A stretch of 64,000 bases of DNA, taken from contig NC_084798.1 of NCBI RefSeq assembly GCF_963169125.1, positions 98,225,970 through 98,289,969 of the forward strand. The letters run 5' to 3'. The position numbers and the translations under genes were made by a program. This DNA is from Humulus lupulus (lineage: Eukaryota; Streptophyta; Magnoliopsida; Rosales; Cannabaceae). Shown here piece after piece: positions 24,211 through 33,903 of the stretch (positions within the stretch are counted from its first letter, which is position 1; each line of letters opens with the position of its first letter). The notes below the pieces were generated by a model. That model worked only from the letters and a program-made list of their open reading frames with translations. It was not told the DNA's origin and made no database searches.

Positions 24211-24969
24211 TGTTGACGCGGTTCTTCACCAACAAGTAATTAAGAAAATAAGAGGAACGGATTAGTGCTTAACTATGAACCGAAATAGATGAATGATCTT
24301 CTTAAATGAACTGGTGACACAATCACGTTTTTTAGGTGTTTCAAATGTTAAAATCTTTCTACTCCATCAGCCAATATTATTGCTATATGCTTGGTATTCT
24401 TTTACAGGGTATTTCCTTACACAATAGAATCCAACCCTTTGCAACTCTCAGGGTCTCCATATTTATAGGAGAGGGCACCTGGGAGTTGGTAAGAAGGTCA
24501 TCCCGTGATCGTCTTACCTATCATGTCAACTCTGTGACATTCATGATTAATTCCTAAAATCTGACATATGAAGTGTGGTCTAATCAATAGGTAAGGGGGA
24601 TAATGGGCCGCACGGCCCAACCCAGTCGTGGGTGTCTGAATACGCACGTTCATGCTGCGTGTCCGAGAAGTCAGGGATATATCAGACACGTGATGTCTGA
24701 TATATGCACGTTTACCTTGCGTGGTTGACTTTATAAAAGGTCACAGCCTCCAACTCTAGCTTGTACCACGAGCTGGATGCTTCCCTCGACCTGTGGCCTT
24801 CAGAGTCCAGACTCAGTCCTTAAGTAATCTTGGCGAACCTTTGGATACCCCGAGCTAACGAGGTCGGACCTGGCGACAACAGCTCCGGTCATGGGGAATC
24901 CACGTGGCTGACTATAATTTAGGCCGTATCTCAGCTCGCTAATAGCCCGTTGGAAAATCGGGGCGTACA
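24211..24969 (-). repeat. 5' LTR of E1
   Basis: It is the partner of 10393-11151, with the same termini and length. The minus TATA box is at 24459-24468, the TGGGCC/GGCCCA inverted repeat at 24604-24619, and the G-box palindrome at 24677-24705. It drives the sense transcript into gag. Confidence 0.93.
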
Positions 24970-25854
24970 ATGTTAAAGCTAGGGCTCGGGAAACAGATCG
25001 TACTCAAGGAACGTCGCTCGTAATCAGTGAACGTAGAAATTAAAGGTAAGAAAACTGCACCCGGTTGTATATTTGTAATGGGACTAAGGGCTCCCTAATA
25101 TGTATGCTTGAAAGGATGGTATTATGCCATGTAATCAGTAAACCAACGGCCTAAGAGTGCCAAGGGTTACACTAGCGCACAGGGCGCGGCTTGGCCACTG
25201 GTAGCCGAGGACAGCTTATTATGCACTGAGCTCGGTTTAAGCGGGCCGGAGTCGGGGGGATAAACAGAGGGTGCGGCCTAAGTTGTTGGCCCTAACTATT
25301 ATGTGACCTGATTGTTATTTGTGATTAGTTGTGTCATTGATTCTGAATAGGTGCTGAGTGGTTAATGTCGAATATTAAGTGTTTGATCATGCTTAAAGGA
25401 TTGATTATCTGTTATTGTTGTTTGTGTTGCATATTATGTTTTCTTGCTGGGCCTTGGCTCATGGGTGCTACGTGGTGCAGGCAAAGGCAAGGGCAAGCTT
25501 GACCAGCACTGACTTGGAGAGCTCTGTGAGTTGAATGTACATGACCAGCTGCTCCGCCGCCACGGTTGGAGGAATGGCAAGAACAATAGAACCGGAATTG
25601 TCTGTTTTGCCTTAGTATGGCTGATGGTTGTCTGTATTTTGGAGATTTTGTAAACCAACTTTTAAACACTATTTTTTTTGGGATCCCATGTGTAAACTGT
25701 TTAATTATATAAAATGTATCTTTTGAGACCAAAACCCTTTTTAACCTTAGCACACTCATGGTTAGTGACACGTTTTAACTAAATGACTTGATTAGCAAGT
25801 CCTGCACCTTTATAAATACACAATGTAACGGTCTTGGCTATCCAGGGCGTTACA
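24970..25854 (+). repeat. Inner solo LTR, right part
   Basis: It continues the LTR broken by E1 and ends CTATCCAGGGCGTTACA, followed by the TSD GTACA. The junction with the left part reads through as TGACTAGGTGTT then AAAGCTAGGGCTCGGG, similar to 47790-47870 of the solo LTR in E3. There is no gene. Confidence 0.87.
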
Positions 25855-28005
25855 GTACACAACGCCCTCGAAGCCCTCCAACTCATGGCTAGTCCAGCTA
25901 TTCATTGTCCTTACCTGCACCATAGAGCACCAATGAGCTGAAGCTCAGCAAGAAAACCTCACAGAGTATAACAATAATCCAAATATTCAAAGCAGTAAAC
26001 ACATGTTTCATAAATAACAGATGCATTCATTCCAATCATATAACATGTAAACACGTTCTACAATTTACAAAAGAATACTCATCTCAACCATATAATCAAT
26101 TAAGCAGCCCAGGAAAAATAGCCCTGTCGAACGACCTAACCGAGCGAGGTGCGTACTCAAGCACTCAGCTCATGGTTCATGTCGGGCAAGTGGGGACCGA
26201 ACCCTCAAATTGAACTTTCCCTTCAACCTGCATTCCACATGCTCTGCCGAGCGTCCCACCCGAGCGAAATGCGTACTCAGGCACCCCCTCTGTTCATGTT
26301 GAGCGAGTAGGGACTGCACCCCCAAACTGAACTCGCCTTCAAGATCTACATTCCACATGCTTTGCTGATCATCCCCACGCTCAATGCGATGACCGTCTAG
26401 CCCCACGTTCCACACGATGTCCAAATATCAGTCATACCATACATTCACAGGTAGTTCAAGGCTAATAAGCATACCAACCAATAACTCTATGTGGATATAC
26501 CGATTTTCTTACCTCGAGTCCTAAGCAATGAGGCGAGGCGACCCCGAGCACAGTTCTTTTCCCCCTAGCCTAGAGGTGATCCTAGTCACACCATAAACGG
26601 TACCCCCATTAAGATCCAAATCCATTTACTGAATTCGAGACCAATCCCAAGCCCTTGGGACCTCCAATTTCACCAAACGAGGTGGTGGAATAGTCCCTCG
26701 AGCACCAAAGTTCTTCCCAAGACCAATAAATGACTCATGCTAAAATGGGCATAGGGCATGGGCGCTCCAACTGGGCAGACACCTCACAATCTCTCCCCTG
26801 CATAGGACAGGGGCGCTACATCGTGAACCCAGAAATTTCTGGGTTTTTCTGCATTTTTTATCGAACTCACAACCTTAAATCTATCCCCAAACCTCAATCA
26901 AGGCAAGAATTGAGCCCCAAAACCACCATAATACACCTCAAGAAACATAAAAACACCAAACGTTCAACCAAAAATACTTTGAACCTCAAACTCACCCTTT
27001 GAGTTTCAAGACCTGAACTCCTCTCCAAATCTGAAATTTAAACCATAAAGCACAAATTTCTAGCTACAACAAAGCTTCCCAAACCAATTCAAATAAGTTA
27101 ATAACCTCAAAACATCAAATTAAAACTAGAAAACCAACCTCAAGCCATACTCCAACTTTCCTCAAGAACACCATAAAACTAGAAAACTCAAGAAAAGTTT
27201 TAGAAATTTTACCTTATATATGGACTTTTGGAATCCCCACCTCTTGCTAATCCTTGCTAGCTTCTAGCTCCCAAAAGAGTTCAAAATTCCTCAATAAATC
27301 TCAATAAGCTTCAAGCTTGGGTCACTTGAAAGCTTTGTGCTCTTAGCTAATTTGGAGAGAAACCCCAAGAAAGAGAAAGAGAGAGCATGTGAATGACAAA
27401 ACCTCTCAGCCAAGGATTCATTTGTTTCCTCAAATTATGTGGTCAAAAGACCACAATACCCCAACCATAAGCTTAACTCCAAAGTTGAGCCCGAGGGCAA
27501 TTTAGTCATTTGTCCTAATTTCCCATCAATCTCAAATTACACCATAATTTCCCAATAATCCATTACACCCAAATACTTATCAAATTAATTTTCATCACCC
27601 AATAAATCCCAGTAATTTATTTAATTACTCAAAATACTCCTAAGCTCACCTCGAGCCGGGTATTTGACCCCGTTGTGACTTTTCTGTTAAATTGCTCACT
27701 AGGGTCGCTTCATGCAGAATAACTCAAATATATCTACATAATAATGTGGTCTCAATCATAAGACACATGTAGTTACAAATATACCATCAACGTGTTCAAA
27801 TTACATAAATGCCCTTCTAATAAGAAACGAGCCTACAAACATATTTAATACACTTAAACATGCATAAACATTCATATCATAATATAACTCAAATAATTTA
27901 CATAAGTACACATATATAATCACAAAATACACACAATATCCATTTATGCCCTCCCGCCACGTTAATCAAGGTACTAAACCTAATTAGCAAACTTGGGACG
28001 TTACA
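25855..28005 (-). repeat. Outer solo LTR, right part
   Basis: It resumes after the inner insertion (CTCGAAGCCCTCCAACTCATGG, matching E5 at about 59255) and ends CTTGGGACGTTACA, followed by TTAGC. Inside, a 120-bp unit is repeated at 26128-26247 and 26248-26367 with a partial third copy. No coding capacity is apparent; the frame at 26730-27002 is chance. Confidence 0.87.
26128..26420. repeat. 120-bp tandem duplication inside the outer LTR
   Basis: Two copies carrying CGAGCGARRTGCGTACTCA and TTCCACATGCT, plus a degraded third. Other LTRs of the family (5504-7932, 58936-61241) show a single such segment. Confidence 0.75.
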
Positions 28006-28290
28006 TTAGCCCCCTTAATTATTTTTAAACTTAAAGTCTGTAATGATTTATTTTTTTATTTTATTTTTTACATCTTTTTAATTATGAATTTAAGGGGCTT
28101 GTGGTATCTCCTCTTTTATAGTATTCTGGTATGTTGATAATCTTGTTGGGCATGATTCCTTAAAACATGTAATTAGTACATTATTTATGAAATTTATAAA
28201 AAGAAAGGGTTTGATATGATTAATATTTATTGCTATGTGAATATGATTTACATAAACATCAAAAAATGCTTAATTCCTTAACATAGCTAT
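28006..28290. other. Short AT-rich host segment between insertions
   Basis: This is the DNA into which both the outer solo LTR (TSD TTAGC, 28006-28010) and E2 (TSD GCTAT, 28286-28290) inserted. It is continuous with 8667 on the left and 41043 on the right once insertions are removed. No gene is visible. Confidence 0.8.
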
Positions 28291-29068
28291 TGTTGACGCG
28301 GTTCTTCGGCAACAGATAATTAAGAGAAGAAGAGAAAGAGATTAGTACTTATCAGTAGAACCGTCGCAGATATGAGATCTTTGTGGAAAGAACTGGGTGA
28401 CCCTAAACACGTTTTTAAGTGGTTCGAAGGTTAAAATCCTTCTACTCTACTAGTCAATATTATTGATCTTTTCTGGGTAATTGGTTTACAAAATGTATAG
28501 TTCTTACAAGACTATTTTTTCCAACCCCTATCAACTCCCAGGGTCTCCATATTTATAGGAGAAGGCACCTGGAAATTGGTAGGGAGGTCATCCCGTGACC
28601 TTACCATTTGTCATATCAAGTCTGTGATATTCATGATTAATTCCTAAACCTGACACACAAGTGTGGTCTAATCAGTATGGAAGGAGATAATGGGCCGCAC
28701 GGCCCAACCCGTCCGTGGGTGTCTGAATACGCACGTTCCTGCTGTGTGTCCGAGAAGTCAGGGGGATATCGGACACGTGATGGCAGGATTATGCACGTTT
28801 ATCTTACGTGTTGACTTCCCATAGGGTCAGAGCTTTCCTGAGAGGCTCGCTACCGGAGCAATCCATAACCCGAGCTGATCCGTCAGTGGTCGCCGGATGT
28901 TGTTCCCAGCTCCTGGTGCAACAAGAAGGAGCTGGAAACAGGACCCCCTCGAGCTAGAAAGGGCCCGTCCTGAAAATAGAGCCTCTGGCCTGTGGGAGCC
29001 TCGGGCTAAATCATGTTTAGTCCGAGGCTCGTCCTGCTAAACAGCCCGTGGGAAAACCAGGGCGTACA
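28291..29068 (-). repeat. 3' LTR of E2
   Basis: It runs from TGTTGACGCGG to GGGCGTACA. The minus TATA box is at 28549-28558, the inverted repeat TGGGCC-GCAC-GGCCCA at 28691-28706 and a G-box at 28774-28779. It is related to but distinct from the E1 LTR, so E1 and E2 are subfamilies. Confidence 0.97.
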
Positions 29069-29086
29069 TCTGCCCCCCAAGCTCCT
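29069..29086 (-). other. Polypurine tract of E2
   Basis: The minus strand reads AGGAGCTTGGGGGGCAGA immediately before the 3' LTR. Confidence 0.87.
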
Positions 29087-29317
29087 GCTCGTGGTCCATG
29101 ACGTCAGATATGGGAGACCACAGTAGGGGCTTTTAGACTTCTCCCACAACCCTTCGCATTCCATGCTTTTCGCATGCGTCTGATACGTGGAACGCCGTGG
29201 GTGGCGACGGTACACTCTACGAGAACCGCATTAAATGGCCTAGCCTACTGTCCAGCCGTCGTTTCACATTTCGAGTGGAGGGTCTCCCAAGAGCCTTTTA
29301 CACGTGATCCTCCCTTG

Positions 29318-29325
29318 TATAAAAG
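29318..29325 (+). promoter_or_regulatory. TATA box of the E2 antisense gene
   Basis: TATAAAAG followed by GGGGTGGCC, with a G-box CACGTG at 29301-29306 just upstream. Position and context match 11415 in E1. Confidence 0.62.
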
Positions 29326-29329
29326 GGGG

Positions 29330-30050
29330 TGGCCATCCCACGCACGGGCCACCTTACCATTCAGAACCTCTCAAATCTCCTTCTTTTCTCTTTGACCTTC
29401 CGAAGAACAAAACCCTCATTTCCATTGCTCTCATCTTCTCCGTTCACGAAGCTTAAGCGTGCGAGTTCCTTCAAAGCCTTGGAGACCACTGTGCCAACGA
29501 AGCTCCTACCAGTGCAGCAACCTCGCTCACCATCCAACCATATACTATAAGTCTTCTGTCCCTGTTTATTTTTGAAAGCATGCCACTGTAGCCTAGGTAA
29601 AAAATTTTACTGTAGCCACATGCAGAGGTTTTCTGGGTCGCGCGGATATGGAGGGTGACGGCCCTTCTTAGATTAGGGCACACTTGCCATGGGACATCGC
29701 CTTAGAATATGGGTTCCATGATTCTCTCTTAGGAACAATTTCTGGGTAGGATCCTTAGGAATTTTGGGTGCAAAAACCGGGTAGCTTAGGGAATACGCCT
29801 TAAAAGCGGTTTTGCCACGCCTTGCCTGTTGAAACTTTCCCCCCAAGGCAATTTTTTACTCTGAGCCCTCTGACACACGAATTCCGAGTAATCTGGGATC
29901 TGTTGAGGGCATAGGCGCGTGTTCCTTGGAACGCGTGGCACCACTCTACACGGGCTGGGCTTACCCCAGCTCGTGTACTTAATACTTGCTTCACTCTCCT
30001 GCTTGGGTCGCCTTTTCGAAAGTGTTTTCTTTTGTTCGATAGGCGACCAG
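29330..30050 (+). other. Leader and decayed 5'-UTR intron of the E2 antisense gene
   Basis: A pyrimidine-rich leader is followed by ACTATAAGTCTTCTG at about 29545, where E1 has CTGTAAGTCTCCTG. The donor G appears mutated to A. The acceptor TTTTGTTCGATAG ends at 30042, eight bases before the ATG. No other coding sequence is seen. Confidence 0.45.
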
Positions 30051-32708
30051 ATGGCTCCAAAGAGAAATCTGCCACAGAAGAATGTGGGAAGTTCGGCCTC
30101 CCAGCAGGATAAAGGAAAGGCGGTGGTGACCAGCTCGCCAATTCCTCACTTTGGGCCGGCGGTGGAGAAGCAAGCCGAGGTGGCTCCTGACGCGTTTTTC
30201 GAGGCGGAGAGAATCGTCTCGAAAATAACCAGCCAGGCAAAGATCACCAAAATCTTCCTTAACCACAACATTCCTCTGGGGAAGACCTCCGTGATCGCCC
30301 GACCTGCTGCGGATGGGGAGAGGAGCTGCACGCCGCTCGACGAGTCGTTCGCGGCCTGGAGCGGGGAACACTTCAAGGCAGGGGCCTTCCTCCCCCTGGA
30401 TCAGTATTTTGCTGATTTTCTGAACTATGTGGGGTTGGCCCCATTTCAGCTCCCCCCCAATTCATACCGTCTGCTGGCGGGACTGAGGTATTTGTTCCAA
30501 AAGCATGAGTGGGAGGTCCCCACTCCAGCTGATATTCTATATTTCTTTTGCCTCAAAGCCAGCCCGGACCAGCGGTGGCGAGGCGACGGGTTCTATTACT
30601 TAACCCGCTTCCCTAACACAGCAGCAGTGATCGAGCTGCCGAGCCATCCAAACGACTTCAAAGACCAGTTTTTTATGTCAACTGGGTTCCGAAACTGCGA
30701 TCATCACTATTTCAACCGCCCTCGTAAGTAATCCTTGATTTAGCTCGCCTTTTAACGGTTATCTTATTTTAGCTCGTCCCTTATTCTAATTATGATTTCA
30801 ACCAACCTTGCAGCCATCTACTCGAGGACCGAAAAGTCTGTGACCCTCGGAGGTCAATACGATACACTGGCGAACTTGCCCCCCAGTGAGAAAGACTACC
30901 GCGTGCTCGTGACGGACGAGACGATGGTATTCTGCAAGCTAATTTTCCCAAATCAGACTTTGAATTTGAAAAGGCCCCGGGGGCCTCCCCCAGCTCGCGA
31001 CAACAGGCCGATCGTCGCGGAGGAGGTCACAGATGACGAAGGCGAGGAAGAAGGTGAGGAAGTTCCTCTGGTGAGGAACAGGAAGAGGAGCTTGGAGGTC
31101 GCCCAGGGGATGAGTGAGGAGAGGGCCCAATCCGGAGCAGCCGCGGGTCCTTCCGGTCAAGGTAACTCTTACTTATTTAAGAACGTAGATAGGGCCACTG
31201 CAGACCCCCGGCTGGTTAGGTTCAACCCTAGGCAGCTCGTCCATCGTCACCCAAGGAATCCGGACCTGGACACGCTCCTGCTCCACTGCGTTGACCAGCT
31301 CGTGCTGGACAACCAAGAGAGTCGGCCTAAGGGTACCGTAGTAGTAGATAATACCCTAGCCTTTAGGTCGGCCATTTTTTAGGAGTACGGGACCAATTTA
31401 CGCACGTGGCCTGCGCTCCAGAGGGGCATCTATGCTCCGGGGATTAGGCAGTACGTAGAAGAGTCCAGCCCCGATTCAGAACCGGACCTAGAACCTTCGC
31501 CCGTTCGCGAGATAATCGTCCTAGGCTCTTCCAGCTTGGGGGGTAGGGCTCCCTTAGTATTTGCTTTCTTATTGCCTTTGGACCTTTTGTCTTTATTTCT
31601 GTATGATTGCTAATAACCGTGTTTTTTGCTCTTGGCAGAAGAGATGTCTCAGCCCAGGAATAGTCAGCGGGGCGTTGTGTTCGGTGGGAATCCCCCAGCG
31701 GGGCCGAGGTTAAAGAGGCTTCGCGAGTCCAAGAGCTCGGCCGGGGCCTCCACCAAATCCCCAGCTACGGAGAAGGAGAAAGCCCCGCCATCCCAGGTCG
31801 CGGGGTCGAACCTCCCTGTCGCCAGGACAGGACTCATGCACCCGCCACCCCAACGATCTCCACTGGCCGCCCAGGACGGGGTAATAGAGGTCGGGAATCT
31901 GGCTGCGGCAGCCCCGGACGTGCGTATCCCGGTCGACCCCCGGGCTCTGGAGAAGATGCCCGAAGCATTCCGGGGTACGGTGTATGAGTCGGCTAGCTAC
32001 GCCGTCAGCCACTATTACAATATCAGGGAGAAGGAGCTCCGAGCCATCGAAACAACGAGCCCGGTCCGAGTTATAGAGTCTGCTATGGACATGACTTTAA
32101 CGGTAAAGTACCCCCTTCTTTTAAGGCTTTGACACTCACACGCCGCCTTTTTCCTTCCAGTTTGCTAATTTATCATTCTTTTCTTGCAGGGCATGGCTTC
32201 CGCCTATAGAGGCATCGTTAGGACCAAGGCCCAGCTCGAGGGTTTGGAAGCAGATCGCCAGACCGCCCTCCAGGAATCTCAGGAGGCGAGAGACGCTCTG
32301 GCGGCCTCTAAAGCCGAGCTAGAGAAGATCCGCTCGGAGAACCAAGAGCTTAAACGCTCCCTGGCCGCATCTGAGCTAGAGAAGCTTCGCTCCGAGAACC
32401 TAGAGCTTAAAAACTCCCTGGCCGCATCGCGGACAGATCTTGAGGTGGCGAAGGCCGAAGTCCAGGCCGCCCTGAAAGATGAGCGGGTCGTGTCGGAGCA
32501 GTCCTTACAGGACCTGTTCTATCACTGCTGGTCCCACAATCCGGACGCGGACTTCTCCTTCATGCCGCCGGACCTCTGGGCATTCTTGTTGCCGCGGCAT
32601 CAAGCCCGCCTGAATAAGGAGGCTCCTCCATCGGAGACTGGAGAGGCCTCTGCCGCGGCGGAACAGGGCGAGACCGCGACCTCCAAAGGGCCAGCTGATG
32701 GGGCTTAG
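30051..32708 (+). pseudogene. E2 antisense gene, Transposase_28-like, four exons, one stop
   Basis: Exons are predicted at 30051-30723, 30814-31542, 31639-32102 and 32190-32708. They sum to 2385 nt, divisible by three, and the frame follows exactly across all three junctions (phases 1-1-0), which supports the splicing model. The 794-codon product has a Transposase_28-like N-terminal region (about residues 60-220; LDQYFADFLNYVGLAPFQL), an acidic then basic segment in exon 2, a central region in exon 3 (RIPVDPRALEKMPEAFRGT), and a coiled coil with ELEKIRSENQELK-type repeats ending in LFYHCWSHNPDADFSF. One TAG at 31380-31382 (Glu in E1) truncates it in exon 2. Its role is unknown. It runs opposite to gag-pol and meets pol at the tandem array. 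Confidence 0.78.
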
Positions 32709-32850
32709 GATGCTCCTCGTTTACGTACTTTGAACACTTTTTTATTGTAATTCTCTTTTTTGTGTGGGGCGTTTCCGCCTCGAGACAATTTGCTCAACCA
32801 GTTTTATATATATATTTGTATGCATTTGGTCACAATTTATCTTTTTATTT

Positions 32851-33775
32851 TTATGACTTAGTTCAAGTTAACCTTATCCGTGTCCCGGGCTCTCTAAAGA
32901 AGATCCGCGTTCAACAAATTTTAGTTAACTTTTAAGTTTTATGACCTGGTTAAGACCAGGAACTTATTTTGAAAAAACTCAGATCGCGTCAACTTTTATC
33001 CGTATCCCGGGCTCTTTGAAGAAGAACCACGGTCAACAAATTTTAGCTAACTTCTAAGTTTTCCGACCTGGTTAAGACCAGGAATTTATTTTGAAAAAAC
33101 TCAGATCGCGTCAACTTTTATCCGTATCCCGGGCTCTTTTAAAGAAGAACCACGGTCAACAAATTTTTTGTTAACTTCTAAGTTTTATGACCCGGTTAAG
33201 ACCAGGAACTTATTTTGAAAAAACTCAGATCGCGTCAACTTTTATCCGTATCCCGGGCTCTTTAAAGAAGAACCACGGTCAACAAATTTTAGCTAACTTC
33301 TAAGTTTTATGACCTGGTTAAGACCAGGAACTTATTTTGAAAAAACTCAGATCGCGTCAACTTTAATCCGTATCCCGGGCTCTTTAAAGAAGAACCACGG
33401 TCAACAAATTTTAGCTAACTTCTAAGTTTTATGACCTGGTTAAGATCAGGAACTTATTTTGAAAAAACTCAGATCGCGTCAACTTTTATCCGTATCCCGG
33501 GCTCTTTAAAGAAGAACCACGGTCAACAAATTTTAGCTAACTTCTAAGTTTTATGACCTGGTTAAGACCAGGAACTTATTTTGAAAAAACTCAGATCGCG
33601 TCAACTTTAATCCGTATCCCGGGCTCTTTAAAGAAGAACCACGGTCAACAAATTTTAGCTAACTTCTAAGTTTTATGACCTGGTTAAGATCAGGATAGGA
33701 CTTAGTTTGTGATGACTCTTATCCGTAGATAAAAATTAACACCTAAGTCGTTAAGGAGACCTGGATATATCCAAG
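32851..33775. repeat. Tandem array in E2, about 120-bp unit, 7-8 copies
   Basis: Copies near 32860, 32980, 33100, 33221, 33341, 33461, 33581 and 33701 contain CAGATCGCGTCAACTTTTAT, GTATCCCGGGCTC and the hairpin CCTGG-TTAAGA-CCAGG. Unit and position correspond to the E1 array, though the sequences have diverged; copies within E2 are far more alike than E1 is to E2. It lies between the converging 3' ends of the antisense gene and pol. Confidence 0.95.
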
Positions 33776-33903
33776 TACCATATGCCCCCCAAGTAACTGG
33801 GAAAGGGCCTTTTGTTGTTACTTTAAAATTACACTTGCGAATAATGAGAAACATTTGATTTTTATTTATACATGGAAGGTGACCTTCTAGGTCTTACAAA
33901 TGT

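Larger units (their letters stand above)
10393..24969 (-). mobile_element. E1: Tat-type Ty3/Gypsy element with antisense gene
   Basis: Two 759-bp LTRs bound it, flanked by GTGTT on the left and ATGTT on the right (4 of 5 TSD bases still match). Read on minus, the order is 5' LTR, PBS, gag, PR, RT, RNase H, IN, tandem array, a gene in reverse orientation, PPT, 3' LTR. About 28 differences between the LTRs (about 3.7%, counted by eye) make it clearly older than E2. A solo LTR and a LINE later inserted between the antisense gene and the 3' LTR. Confidence 0.93.
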
